DNA of 34,366 nucleotides, taken from NCBI GenBank assembly GCA_029863805.1, contig JAOTUR010000004.1:1-34366 (forward strand). The letters are read 5' to 3'. Under the pieces are notes generated by a model, which saw only the letters and a program-made list of their open reading frames with translations, was not told the DNA's origin and did no database searches. The DNA comes from Candidatus Krumholzibacteriia bacterium. Lineage in GTDB: Bacteria > Krumholzibacteriota > Krumholzibacteriia > WVZY01. This document shows positions 15,480-25,231 of this stretch, one piece after another; the first letter of the stretch is position 1, and each line of letters opens with the position of its first letter. Position numbers and translations under genes: made by a program.

Positions 15480-18400
15480 ATGGGTACGCGATCCCGAGGC
15501 ATCTACAAACGAACGCTGCGCACTTCGCTTTACGCGCTTGCATTACTGGTCGTTGTGGCGGTAGTCGCCGCAGCGTTGCTCTTGCTCCAGCCAGTTCGTG
15601 ACCGCGTGCTCTCGTTCGCGTTGAGCAAGGGGCGTGCATCGTTGCCGGGAAGCCTGGTCGTCGGCCATGCGCGCTGGCAGGCCCTTTCGCGCATCGAGGT
15701 CGATGACGTCCTGTGGATCGATGAAGGCGACACGCTCGCCGTTGTCGATCGTTTTACCTTGTCCATCGCACTACGACCTCTCGCGTCGCATCGCCTGCTG
15801 GTACGCGAGTGCATCTTACTCGGCCTCGAGGTCGACGTGCCCGCCATAAGGAGGCGGCTCAGAGCCGCGGACAGCGGTGCCGCGGCGCCCGAGCGCGACG
15901 TCGGTGGCGGGTTCCTGCGCCCGGGCTCGCTGCCGGGGGTGCCTGCGGTCGCGGTGGAGCGTCTGGAGATGGACGCGCCGCGACTTCGCCTCACCGACGA
16001 GCGCGCGATCGAGTCGATCGACGTGCTGGCATCGATTGACCTCTTCGATGGGCGGCCGCCGTCGATCGCCGTCGATCGACTTCAGCTCACAGACTCCGCG
16101 GGACGCTTCGGCGTTGACGATACCCGTCTTCGCGTAGAAATCGACCGCGGCGTCCTGAACGGAGAGGGACGTGGCCGCGTCGCGTCCGGTCTTGCCGTAT
16201 CATTCGAACTTTTTTCGCCGAGCAAGGACGCCATCGACCTCCACGTGGCACTAGCCGACTCCGGGCGCGCGGATGCCGCGAACATCGAGCTCAACGTAAC
16301 CGCCCGGCTCGCGCGCCGGCAGTTCGACGTCAGCTCGGTCGATTTCCAGGGGACTCTGCACGTTCCAGCGCGCGACTCGCTCCCGACCATCGTCCGGGCT
16401 CGCGCCCAGAAACTCCCTCACTTCAGCACCCTCGACGTCGGTTTCAGCGGGCGCTACGAGCGGAGTGCCGATGGGTCATCGGGCTTGGGCGTACACGTCG
16501 ACGAGCGACCACCCTTCGGTGGCCTGGACACGCGACTGACGTTTCACGGAGGCGCAGTAGCGGTCGATACCTTGAACACCCGTATTAAGGACCTCGCGGT
16601 AGCGGGTACCGGCACACTGTCGGCCGACGGCCGTGTCGACGCGTGGCTCGACGCGCGGGGTGCCGTGAACGGATTCGCGCTGACCGACTCTCGGCTTCGG
16701 CTTCACGCGCCGTCGCTGGCGTCCCCGCCCTACCATCTCGACGTGTCCATCGTGGCTGCGGAGCTGCACCTCGCCGCCCAGGCCACGGTCGAGCGCCCCG
16801 GGGACTGGTTGATCAAGTTGTCACCGCTCGTTTTGACCGAGAGACGCGTGCCCTTACGCACACCAAAAGGGCGCTTTGGCGAAATCCATGTAGGTGAAAA
16901 AGGCGACGTGCGCGTTCGCCGCCTCACGATCGCAGGCGGCGCGGGGCGATACCTATTGCACGGATCGATGTCCCGCAAGCGCCGCGGTGAGTTGCATGTC
17001 GATTGCGACTGGAGCGGTCCACCGGCGATACTCTTGCGGCATCTGCTACCCGACGCGACAAAGCGCGCCGAGGTCGCCGCCGCGTGGCCCGATACGGTTC
17101 GCGGGACGATCGTCGCGATCGCAGACCTTTCTTCGGGTGGCCGAGAGGTTAGTGGCACGTTCAGGGTCTCCTCGCCGGGGTGGATCGATTCGAGCGTGGT
17201 GCGCGTGCAAGTGAGCGGGGACGACAGCCGGATCGACACCGCGATCGTCGCGCTGCCAGGGCTGCGTGTGCTGGCAAGCGGTGGAGTCCGTGACGGCGAG
17301 TGGGACGCCGAGGCGGCCGTGTCGTGGGACGCCGACAACATCGTGGAGCGCATCGTCCCCGCCATCGTGGGCGTGACCGGTGAGGCCGATGTGTCGTTCA
17401 GCGGCCGCCGGGAGGTTCCACGCGTTCGCGCGTCGCTGAGCGCGGCTTACGACAAGGGCGGTACCCGCGTGCCCGCCATCGTCGCGCATGGTGACTGGTC
17501 GCGAGACCATCTGAGTTTGCGGGTGTCGTGCCCGAATGGAATCTCCTCCGCAGCCTTCGCCTTGGATTCGCTGGCTGCGACGCTCGACTCGCACCAGAGA
17601 AAACCGTTGCCAGCGCGGGTCACCATGGGTGCCACCGGTAGCGACCTCGCGTTCACCCAGCGCCTGGACGTCAGCCGGGAGGACGGCTGGCTGTTCGACA
17701 CCGACTCGTTGATGCTCGAGATGAGGGGAGAACGTCTGCGCGCCTCGCACCCCTTTCGGGTTCGCGTGCACCCAGAACGGGCGCGGGTGACACTCGAAGA
17801 TGTGGAGTTGTCTGGATCAATGGGGACGCTGCGCGCGCACGGCTTCGCCCAACCCGACTCGTCGGATGTCGAGGTGCATGTCGACGTTGAGCTACCGCCC
17901 AAACCCAAATCGCTCACCCTTGCCGAGGAGCTATGGCCCGGACGCGTCACCGCGTCGCTGGCCGCTCGTGGAACAGACGCCGTCCGGGGATCGCTCGTCG
18001 TGTCGGACTTCAAACTTGGCGAGCGAACGGCCCTGGCGGCGCGCATCAATGCGACGGCCGCCGGCGATAGCATCGAGGGCGACATGGTACTGTCGGATGT
18101 TGGCGGCGATCTCGCCTCCGCAACCTTTCAGTTTCCGGGTACGATTGATGTCTTTCCGCCCCGCGCGCGACTCGGTGACGGCGTGGTGTCTGTCCTTATG
18201 AACCTGGAAGGTTTCCCACTTCCCGACCGCCGCCCCCTGCCTGGGAGTGACGCGGCTCGGGAAGTTGCCCACTTAGACGGTCGCCTGTGGATCGGTGGCA
18301 CCAGCGCCAGGCCCGAGGCCGGTGCGGGCGTAAGCGTGAGCTTTCCCGCTGGTTCGCCTCTGGCCAGCTACCGCGTTGATCTCGCCGCCCACCTCTCGGC

Positions 18401-19730
18401 GTGGGCGCTACCCGGTGAGGTACCGCGGTCCGTGCGGAGCAACAACATGTCGGCATTACTGGCGAAGCTGGATCCCGCGCAGGGGGTTGGGTTTGTCGCC
18501 GACGCACGCGTGTTTGAGCGAGGCAAACCCGTGGCCGACGGCGTCGTTCGCCTGCCCGTCGTTTGGTCGCTCTCACCGCCCACGGCCGCGTTGGCCGCTC
18601 GTAGCCCGGTGGTGATGCGTTGTTCATCAGGTGGGCTGGGGCTCGCCGGCCTCGCACCACTATTGCCCGAGGACGTCGGGATCGAGGGTAGGCTCGAGTT
18701 CGACCTGGCCCTGGAAGGGCCAGTTGCTGAAGCCGCGCTCTCGGGCCGTGTGACCGGCAGGGAGCTAAAGTTCACACACGCCAACGGCACCCGCGTTGCG
18801 GGTATGGGCGAGCTGCGACTGGCGGGCACCAGCAAATCGCCATCGATTGAGGGGGAGATTCAGATCGCAAACAGCGTGATCACCGTCCCGGAGAAGCCCA
18901 AGAACTTGCATCCCAGCGAAGGCGAGTCCATCCTGTGGCGGACGATGGCAGCGGGACGCGAAGAATCGGGCCAGTCCGCCGCGCCTAAGGACAGCACAGT
19001 CGCGAAGGCTCCTGTGCCGCGCATCAACCTCAACGTTTCACTGGTCATTCCATCCGCACTTTGGATACGCGGCAAGGGTCTCGACGTCGAACTGGCCGGC
19101 AATCTAACCTTAACGCAAAAGGGCGACGTGCCCACCGTCACTGGTGAACTCAACGCGATCCGCGGCCAACTACTGTTCCTGGGTCGGACATTCAAGATAT
19201 CGCGCGGGAAAGCCGTGTTTTACGGCGAGGACAACATCAACCCGTCGCTCGACCTCGAGCTCACCACAACGGTGGAGGGTATGGTGATCACGGTTCGCAT
19301 GCTGGGCACGACCGAGGAGCCTGAGGTCACTCTGAGTTCGGAGCCTGCTATGTCGGAGGGTGACATTATGTCGTTTCTGGTCTTCGGCAAGCGCATGGAA
19401 GAGCTGAACTCGGATCAGGTGGGCTTGGTGCAGCAGCGTGCTGCACAAACCGCGGCGACATTTGGAACGCAGCTGGCCTCGCGTCTTTCGCGGCAAATGC
19501 ATGTAGATCTGATCACGCTTTCACGCGGGGAAGCAACGGGGCGTTCGACGCTGACTCTTGGCAAGTATGTCACGCGCAGGGCACTCTTGAAGTACGAGCA
19601 GTCGTTGGAAGAGCGTGCGGCCTTTTTGGTCGACCTCGAGTATTTCCTCACGCGGACGCTACGCCTGGAAACCTTCATCGGTCAGCAGCAGCAGTCAGGT
19701 TTGGAAGTCAACTGGACTCGGGATTATTGA
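15480..19730 (+). CDS. tamB: TamB/DUF490-family translocation and assembly module protein
   Basis: 1416 aa, single N-terminal TM (LYALALLVVVAVVAAALLLL), long beta-rich AsmA-like body, C-terminal DUF490-like 'GELNAIRGQLLFLGRTFKISRGKAVFYGEDNINPSLDLELTTTVEGMVITVRMLGTTEEPEVTLSSEPAMSEGDIMSFLVFGK'. Starts 3 nt after the tamA-like stop. Confidence 0.93.
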   Translation: MGTRSRGIYKRTLRTSLYALALLVVVAVVAAALLLLQPVRDRVLSFALSKGRASLPGSLVVGHARWQALSRIEVDDVLWIDEGDTLAVVDRFTLSIALRPLASHRLLVRECILLGLEVDVPAIRRRLRAADSGAAAPERDVGGGFLRPGSLPGVPAVAVERLEMDAPRLRLTDERAIESIDVLASIDLFDGRPPSIAVDRLQLTDSAGRFGVDDTRLRVEIDRGVLNGEGRGRVASGLAVSFELFSPSKDAIDLHVALADSGRADAANIELNVTARLARRQFDVSSVDFQGTLHVPARDSLPTIVRARAQKLPHFSTLDVGFSGRYERSADGSSGLGVHVDERPPFGGLDTRLTFHGGAVAVDTLNTRIKDLAVAGTGTLSADGRVDAWLDARGAVNGFALTDSRLRLHAPSLASPPYHLDVSIVAAELHLAAQATVERPGDWLIKLSPLVLTERRVPLRTPKGRFGEIHVGEKGDVRVRRLTIAGGAGRYLLHGSMSRKRRGELHVDCDWSGPPAILLRHLLPDATKRAEVAAAWPDTVRGTIVAIADLSSGGREVSGTFRVSSPGWIDSSVVRVQVSGDDSRIDTAIVALPGLRVLASGGVRDGEWDAEAAVSWDADNIVERIVPAIVGVTGEADVSFSGRREVPRVRASLSAAYDKGGTRVPAIVAHGDWSRDHLSLRVSCPNGISSAAFALDSLAATLDSHQRKPLPARVTMGATGSDLAFTQRLDVSREDGWLFDTDSLMLEMRGERLRASHPFRVRVHPERARVTLEDVELSGSMGTLRAHGFAQPDSSDVEVHVDVELPPKPKSLTLAEELWPGRVTASLAARGTDAVRGSLVVSDFKLGERTALAARINATAAGDSIEGDMVLSDVGGDLASATFQFPGTIDVFPPRARLGDGVVSVLMNLEGFPLPDRRPLPGSDAAREVAHLDGRLWIGGTSARPEAGAGVSVSFPAGSPLASYRVDLAAHLSAWALPGEVPRSVRSNNMSALLAKLDPAQGVGFVADARVFERGKPVADGVVRLPVVWSLSPPTAALAARSPVVMRCSSGGLGLAGLAPLLPEDVGIEGRLEFDLALEGPVAEAALSGRVTGRELKFTHANGTRVAGMGELRLAGTSKSPSIEGEIQIANSVITVPEKPKNLHPSEGESILWRTMAAGREESGQSAAPKDSTVAKAPVPRINLNVSLVIPSALWIRGKGLDVELAGNLTLTQKGDVPTVTGELNAIRGQLLFLGRTFKISRGKAVFYGEDNINPSLDLELTTTVEGMVITVRMLGTTEEPEVTLSSEPAMSEGDIMSFLVFGKRMEELNSDQVGLVQQRAAQTAATFGTQLASRLSRQMHVDLITLSRGEATGRSTLTLGKYVTRRALLKYEQSLEERAAFLVDLEYFLTRTLRLETFIGQQQQSGLEVNWTRDY

Positions 19731-19794
19731 CGACCCCCCTCTGGTGGCTGCGGGCCTTATCGGTGACGATGCGCCGTCTACGGTGGTCGTTGGT

Positions 19795-20325
19795 TTAGTG
19801 CGCGGTTCGTTCGAAATCCTCGGGGTCGTAGCCCTGATTTGTGAGCTCTTCAAATATACTTTGGAGCACATCGGGAGCGATGTCGGGCGTGCGACTTAGA
19901 ATCCAACCATATTTCCTGTCGGGTGTGCCCACGATGGAGTACTGGTAGTCGTCACCCAGACCAATGATCCAGTAATCTCCCCAGAAAAGCCGCAGCCCCA
20001 ACAGCCGGAAGAAATTGACCTTGAGCTCAGCGTTCGACACCCTGTCTTCTACTTTCGCAATTCCTTGGGCTTTCTTAATCTCGCCGTCTTCTGTGACGCA
20101 GCTGTTGATCACTTCGATCTTCCCGTCACCGCGGATCGAATACTGAGCCGTCGTGCCTCGCACACATTTCTTCTGAAAGCGGTTGGGAATCTTGGCGATT
20201 TCATACCATAGACCCACGTACTTCTCGAGCTCGACATGTGCCACGGGTACCGGTGGGCTGGCACCGCCCCACGCGGTTCCATTTGTCAAGGCCACGAGCA
20301 TGACGATGGCCGTTCTCGCGATCAC
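19795..20325 (-). CDS. blc: Bacterial lipocalin (Blc family)
   Basis: 176 aa: 'VELEKYVGLWYEIAKIPNRFQKKCVRGTTAQYSIRGDGKIEVINSC...RLFWGDYWIIGLGDDYQYSIVGTPDRKYGWILSRTP'; signal peptide; GTG start overlaps the upstream stop (GTGA), SD GGAGG. Confidence 0.95.
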   Translation of the reverse strand: MIARTAIVMLVALTNGTAWGGASPPVPVAHVELEKYVGLWYEIAKIPNRFQKKCVRGTTAQYSIRGDGKIEVINSCVTEDGEIKKAQGIAKVEDRVSNAELKVNFFRLLGLRLFWGDYWIIGLGDDYQYSIVGTPDRKYGWILSRTPDIAPDVLQSIFEELTNQGYDPEDFERTAH

Positions 20326-21857
20326 TTTTGATCCTCCGTGGGGGTTGCGAGTCCATTGAGGTGCTCGCCCGAGCCAACCCGTGTCTCGTTATTGGGCGAA
20401 CGCACCGATGCCCGGGCGATGCCGCGGACCATACCGGCAAACACCAATTGGTGGACCAACCACAGCGCATGCCAGTATGCCAGACCGAGAATTCCAACGG
20501 GATCGAACAGAGCCGTCTGCCGGAGTATGGATCTTCCTTCGCTTTCTTTGATGTCAAACCTAAGCCAGGCGCGTCCCGGTGTCTTCATCTCCGAGGCCAG
20601 CAGGATGGCCTGGTTTTCGATAACCGATTCCACACGCCAGCAGTCGACGACATCGCCCACGTGTAGGTGGCTCGCATCGGAGCGGCCGCGTCTCATCCCC
20701 ACGCCGCCGGCCAGCAAATCGAGCCATCCGCGGAGGCGCCACAGCCAGTTTGCGTAGAACCATCCGTTCTCGCCTCCGATCCGCGAGAGAACACCGAACA
20801 CCTTGCCAGGACTTACAGGTATGTGGACCACCCGGGTGTCGGCGCGCCGATTCCCAAAACGCACTCCCGCCCAACTCGTGATCTCTCCCGCCGACGACAG
20901 AGCGTCCGACCAGCGTGTCGCGGCGAACTCACGGTCTTCGTTGCGCATGGCGGCCGCCATCGCCTCGCGCACGCCCATGGGTTCGATCGCAAACACGTCA
21001 CTGGCCGTGGGGTCACGTACGATGGTTGGATGCTTCAGGCTATCGATCAGTTTGCGCCCGATCCGTGCATAGACCGGCGTGACCAGACCCAGCCATCGGC
21101 TGGACAGGCCTGGTGTCAGAACGGGCACCGGGATCAAGAGTCGCTTGAGGCCGCGTTGGCGCGCGTACTCGCTTATCAGGTCGCCATAGGAAACGACATC
21201 GCGACCGCCGATTTCATAAATCGGGTTGCCCTCCACATCGATCTCCAGTGACTTGACAAGATAAGATAGCAGGTCTTCGATAGCGATGGGTTGAGCTGGC
21301 ACCGATACCCATCGTGGTGTAGTCATGACGGGGAGCCGTTCGGTCAAAGCGCGGATGAGTTCGAAGGAAAGGCCACCGGATCCTATGACGATCGACGCTC
21401 GCAGCTCGATGACCTGCGTTGCGGACGTGCGCAATATCTCGCCGACCTCATGCCGGCTAGACAAGTGAGGGGATAGCTCGTGCTGCGAATCGCCCAGCCC
21501 ACCGAGATAAACAATGCGACGAACACCGCACGTGCTGGCCGCACGAGCAAAATTGCCGGCCGCAAGCCGGTCTTCACGCTGGAAGTCGCCGCTGGACCCC
21601 ATCGAATGAATCATGTAATACGCGGTATCGACATCGGTGAGCGCCTCGACCAGGCCGGCCTCGTTCAGCACATCACCCTGAACGACGCCGACATCATCCG
21701 GCAGTCGGTCGCGAAGAAATTCAGGACGCCGCGCGAGGCACCGAATTTGGTACCGGTCGCAATCGATACGTCCGACCAGGCGCCCCCCCACATAACCGCT
21801 GGCGCCTGTTATCAAAACGAGACGCTTGTCAGGTGTGTTATCGGTGAATCCGCTCAT
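20322..21857 (-). CDS. SDR/NAD(P)-binding protein with C-terminal DUF2867-like domain
   Basis: N-terminal Rossmann motif 'VLITGASGYVGGRLV', 'RCLARRPE', 'YYMIHSMGSS'; C-terminal 'VVDCWRVESVIENQAILLASEMKTPGRAWLRFDIKESEGRSILRQTALFDPVGILGLAYWHALWLVHQLVFAGM'. Confidence 0.9.
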   Translation of the reverse strand: MSGFTDNTPDKRLVLITGASGYVGGRLVGRIDCDRYQIRCLARRPEFLRDRLPDDVGVVQGDVLNEAGLVEALTDVDTAYYMIHSMGSSGDFQREDRLAAGNFARAASTCGVRRIVYLGGLGDSQHELSPHLSSRHEVGEILRTSATQVIELRASIVIGSGGLSFELIRALTERLPVMTTPRWVSVPAQPIAIEDLLSYLVKSLEIDVEGNPIYEIGGRDVVSYGDLISEYARQRGLKRLLIPVPVLTPGLSSRWLGLVTPVYARIGRKLIDSLKHPTIVRDPTASDVFAIEPMGVREAMAAAMRNEDREFAATRWSDALSSAGEITSWAGVRFGNRRADTRVVHIPVSPGKVFGVLSRIGGENGWFYANWLWRLRGWLDLLAGGVGMRRGRSDASHLHVGDVVDCWRVESVIENQAILLASEMKTPGRAWLRFDIKESEGRSILRQTALFDPVGILGLAYWHALWLVHQLVFAGMVRGIARASVRSPNNETRVGSGEHLNGLATPTEDQK

Positions 21858-21866
21858 TATTGGAAC

Positions 21867-21890
21867 GACACGGCGTTGAGGCGCCGTGTC
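21867..21890 (-). other. Perfect 9-bp stem-loop immediately upstream of the SDR start codon
   Basis: GACACGGCG-TTGAGG-CGCCGTGTC on + (21867-21890); its proximal edge is 9 nt from the start codon at 21857. Confidence 0.6.
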
Positions 21891-22081
21891 ATTTTGTCTC
21901 CATCTAACATTCTACTCTTCTTCCGTTCCCGGGGCGAGCACGATGCACGCGGCACCGATGCTTCGAGTTCCCCTGGCCCGCCCCGGGTTCGGTCTACCAC
22001 CGTTGAGGCCCGCAAACGACCGACGGCCTTGAATAGCTATTCCTGTCCGCCATCTGGCCTTCTATTAGAGGGCCGAGAGTC

Positions 22082-22615
22082 CTAGGGATTGAAAGGCAAA
22101 ACCACTTCGTCGATGACATGGATGATGCCGTTGGCGGCCTCGATGTCGGTCACGACGATATTGGCTGTGCGGCCTACCAAGTCACCCAAGGACGCGCCGG
22201 ACACACTAAGAAATCCCCGCTGAAGCGTACGAATCTGACTCGAGCTGGTCACGTCAGCTGCGGCGCGGCGGCCACGTGCGACGTGGTAGAGCAGAATTTG
22301 CGTCAGGGTCTCCTGGGGAAATGTGCCGGCGATGTTGCCCGCGTTGAGTCCGAGGTTGGCGAATGCCTGGTCGGTCGGCGCAAACACCGTGAACTGGCCG
22401 TTACCGGACAGCGTCGAGAGGACGGAAGGATCGGCCGCCTGAAGCGCGGCGATTAGCGTGCTAAGTTGACCGGCGAAAGGGCCGCCGGGCGCGTTCGCCG
22501 CGAGGGCGACGTCGACGATGGTGTCCCCTTTGGGGCCGGCCTCGACGCCACTCGTCACCATGACAGCGGCCACCAATACCAAGGCGATGATCGATTGCAT
22601 CCTTGAAACCCGCAT
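22082..22615 (-). CDS. Secreted fasciclin (FAS1)-domain protein
   Basis: 177 aa: signal peptide; 'FSTLIAALQAADPSVLSTLSGNGQFTVFAPTDQAFANLG'-type core (sequence: QLSTLIAALQAADPSVLSTLSGNGQFTVFAPTDQAFANLGLNAGNI...LTQILLYHVARGR...ANIVVTDIEAANGIIHVIDEVVLP). SD AGGAGG. Confidence 0.95.
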   Translation of the reverse strand: MRVSRMQSIIALVLVAAVMVTSGVEAGPKGDTIVDVALAANAPGGPFAGQLSTLIAALQAADPSVLSTLSGNGQFTVFAPTDQAFANLGLNAGNIAGTFPQETLTQILLYHVARGRRAAADVTSSSQIRTLQRGFLSVSGASLGDLVGRTANIVVTDIEAANGIIHVIDEVVLPFNP

Positions 22616-22683
22616 TGCAGATCCTCCTGATGTTTTGGGTTTGGACCGAGCAAAGCATCAGTCCTGTCTATTAGTTGTCCAGA

Positions 22684-22712
22684 ATAATAAAGATATATCA
22701 AGCGCATGTCAA
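22684..22712 (-). promoter_or_regulatory. Sigma70-type promoter TTGACA-N17-TATTAT for the fasciclin gene
   Basis: Minus strand TTGACA (22712..22707), 17-bp spacer, TATTAT (22689..22684); about 60-nt leader to ATG 22615. Confidence 0.65.
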
Positions 22713-22934
22713 GCTTTTTAATCGAAAATGATTAGACGCACCCCGTAAAGAAATATGATTGTCTATATGTTTAAATGTAAACAAGATACGCAGAGGCGAC
22801 ACGGGCGGTCTCGTCACCGTGATGGCGGTGAGCTGGACACGGCGCCGACGGCGCGAGGGGAAACTGCTGCGGTGGAGTCTGAAACCGACGTGGCGGACAA
22901 CTTTCCACACGGCCTTCTAGTTGAGTCCCATAGG

Positions 22935-24311
22935 CTAACTCGAAAACGCAAAACGCGCCATGAGATGACCCACAAATTGGGAGAGGGTCTCCTGTGACCC
23001 TTGCCCAAAGGGGTTCGCCGCCGGGTCGAGGCTGGTGTTCGTCTTCTCGGCCTCGATGACGTACTCCATACCGAGATCCAGGCTCCAGCGACCGCGGGTG
23101 ACGCCGAAGCCACCCGTCACGTGGTTCTCGGCGATGGCGGGGAAGAGGGGTTTCAACGTCGCGCTTGGAATGGGTGTATCCCCGTGGTTGTAACCCAGGC
23201 GGAACGCCCAGTCCTCAACCGGTGTCACCTCTATACCCACGGCCCACACCCACTGGTCCTGCCAGTCCATCTGGAAAGGGATCTCTCTTGACGGGGGCGC
23301 CATCGGCACATCGGGGTTGGCAATCTTTATGGTGAGGGTCTCGATGGCATCCGACCAGTTGACCCAGTCCACGTCTGCGGCAAGCAAGAACTGGGGACTG
23401 ACTTGATAAGCCGCGCCCACGCCCGCCTGCGCGGGCCACGACAGGCCCGATGCGGTAGCGTCATAGTCCACCCTGCCCAATCCGAGGGACGATAGGTTCA
23501 GCGTCATGGTGCCGTCTTCGAAGTCGAGAGAGGTCTCGGTGCAATAGGCTCCGCCGAGTGTCAGCGCGCCTACCTCGTATTGAAAACCCACCCGCACTCC
23601 GTAGCCGGTGCTGGACATGTCGCGCACGTGCATGCCCGAGAAGAAGTCGCGGGGGCTGTCTCCCTCGGTTCCGCTGCGGTCAATATCGGCCATCACCGAC
23701 GTGTTGGGGAAAAGCTTCATCTCGGCCCTCGCGTAGCTCAGGTTGAGGTTCGCCCCCACCGTCAGGGAGGGATGAACCCGCCAGGCCGCGGTGGGCGTGA
23801 TTTTCGCGTGCATGATACTGGTCAGCGTGTTGTCCGTGATCGGGACCGCGTCACCAGCAAAGAATCCGGGGGGCAACATACCGGAGTTGGCCATCGCCGA
23901 AAAGGGCGTCGTAAAACCCTCGTACTCCGCGCCCAACCCGCCTTGGACGAACACACCCATCCCAAACGTGAAATCGCGCACGGGATGGACATAGGCAAGA
24001 AAGGGCACCGGATAACGCTGCGCCACGTCTTCCCGGTCGTTGCCAAAGCCATCTGCGTGGCTCAAGGATGGCCTGAGCAGGCTTAACCCCAATTCGATCT
24101 GTGGATACACACACCGACCGATACCCGCGGGGTTTATGTTCATCGCACTAGGGCTGTTGGTGATGGCCAGGTCAGCGCCGGCCATGGCCACGGACTGCGG
24201 ACCAAAACCGATCATGTTCATGCCGTTCGATGCGTAAGAAGTCTGAGTGGCAAACGGTACAAGGCCAGCCAGGCAAGCGTAGAACAGAAAAGTGGCTCGA
24301 CGAGATTTCAT
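22935..24311 (-). CDS. OmpP1/FadL/TodX-family outer membrane transport protein
   Basis: 458 aa: signal peptide then 'SNGMNMIGFGPQSVAMAGADLAITNSPSAMNINPAGIG'; 'WRVHPSLTVGANLNLSYA', 'FRLGYNHGDTPIPSATLKPLFPAIAENHVTGGFGV'; beta-barrel C-terminus. SD GGGAGGA. Confidence 0.92.
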   Translation of the reverse strand: MKSRRATFLFYACLAGLVPFATQTSYASNGMNMIGFGPQSVAMAGADLAITNSPSAMNINPAGIGRCVYPQIELGLSLLRPSLSHADGFGNDREDVAQRYPVPFLAYVHPVRDFTFGMGVFVQGGLGAEYEGFTTPFSAMANSGMLPPGFFAGDAVPITDNTLTSIMHAKITPTAAWRVHPSLTVGANLNLSYARAEMKLFPNTSVMADIDRSGTEGDSPRDFFSGMHVRDMSSTGYGVRVGFQYEVGALTLGGAYCTETSLDFEDGTMTLNLSSLGLGRVDYDATASGLSWPAQAGVGAAYQVSPQFLLAADVDWVNWSDAIETLTIKIANPDVPMAPPSREIPFQMDWQDQWVWAVGIEVTPVEDWAFRLGYNHGDTPIPSATLKPLFPAIAENHVTGGFGVTRGRWSLDLGMEYVIEAEKTNTSLDPAANPFGQGSQETLSQFVGHLMARFAFSS

Positions 24312-24365
24312 CGTGATCGTCCTCCCAAAGTGAAGCGCCTTCCAGCGCCAAATCGCCGTCAGCGG

Positions 24366-24866
24366 TCAGCGCATGTGGCCCAGGATGACCGCGCAGAGCA
24401 CGGCCAGCCATCCGCCCGCGATCGCTGTGTAGTGCAGGGCTGCACCGGTGGAGGTCATGACCCCCATGAACAGGGGCGGATCTTCCGCATCCGGGTCGCA
24501 GCAGAGGCCTTCCTTGCTGGTCTTGCCGAGGACCTTGGGCGCTACGAGGAAGATGGTCACGGGAATAGCGGCAAAAAAGATCTTGAGCCCGAAGACACCC
24601 AGCCGTGCCGTACTCGCGGGTCCTTCGTGCGTAAAGTGAAGCAAGATGGCTCGCCCGATACCGGTGAGCACCAACAATGCGACGAAGACGCGGACGATGC
24701 TCCGTACTCTGGGGATGAAGTTCACCACAAACTTCTGTCTGTGTTCATAACCCAGATGAGATTTGAGTACTGGCATGAGCACGAACGTGCCAACGAACAT
24801 CGTTCCCAGGAACACCACAGCTCCCAGGACGTGGATCCAGGTGATCATCACATCGAGAATCGCCAT
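24366..24866 (-). CDS. Four-TM integral membrane protein, CopD-like
   Basis: ORF 24366..24932; ATG at 24866 (MAILDVMITWIHVLGAVVFLGTMFVGTFVLMPVL) with SD GGAGG. Four hydrophobic helices; 'WIHVLGAVVFLGT' resembles CopD-type proteins. Family assignment tentative. Confidence 0.6.
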   Translation of the reverse strand: MAILDVMITWIHVLGAVVFLGTMFVGTFVLMPVLKSHLGYEHRQKFVVNFIPRVRSIVRVFVALLVLTGIGRAILLHFTHEGPASTARLGVFGLKIFFAAIPVTIFLVAPKVLGKTSKEGLCCDPDAEDPPLFMGVMTSTGAALHYTAIAGGWLAVLCAVILGHMR

Positions 24867-25028
24867 AACTCCTCCTGTCTCGGCATGTGCTTGTTGTTGT
24901 CCGACCGGAAAGCGTACTTCCCGTCGTCGCATGTGATGCGCCGTGACGCGACGACTCCCGCGAAAAGATCTGTACCACCACGCGAACTCCCGGTTGGCGA
25001 CACGACCTCTTCTCTGTGCTTCGCATGA

Positions 25029-25076
25029 ATTATACCAGCCCCTAGGGCGGTTTCATAATGATGCAAATGCATCATT
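25029..25076 (-). promoter_or_regulatory. Extended -10 promoter with upstream 20-bp dyad for the CopD-like/FadL operon
   Basis: Minus strand TGG-TATAAT (-10 at 25034..25029); dyad A-ATGATGCA-AA-TGCATCAT-T at 25057-25076, abutting the expected -35 region. Confidence 0.45.
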
Positions 25077-25194
25077 TTTTGGGGGAACCTGTACGGGTCG
25101 GGAGTCGACTTCGCCGCTTCACTCGACGCGGACAAGCAAATGGCAGAGAATAACTGCGTGTCCAGCCGATACCATGGCAAATAGGGCTGATTTC

Positions 25195-25210
25195 ATTGAC
25201 AAAAGTCAAT
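25195..25210 (+). promoter_or_regulatory. FNR/CRP-superfamily-type binding site (perfect palindrome)
   Basis: ATTGAC-AAAA-GTCAAT, compatible with the TTGAY-N4-RTCAA consensus; centred ~62-65 bp upstream of the inferred transcription start. Confidence 0.6.
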
Positions 25211-25231
25211 ATTCTCGCGTAGGCGACGAAA

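Noticed and set aside
17046-18085. Minus-strand ORFs of 241 and 212 aa within the tamB-like gene
   Set aside because: Low-complexity Arg/Ser/Pro-rich translations antisense to a well supported TamB-like frame.
24330-25028. 232-aa plus-strand ORF antisense to the CopD-like gene
   Set aside because: No domain signal; the opposite strand has TM helices and an SD-preceded start.
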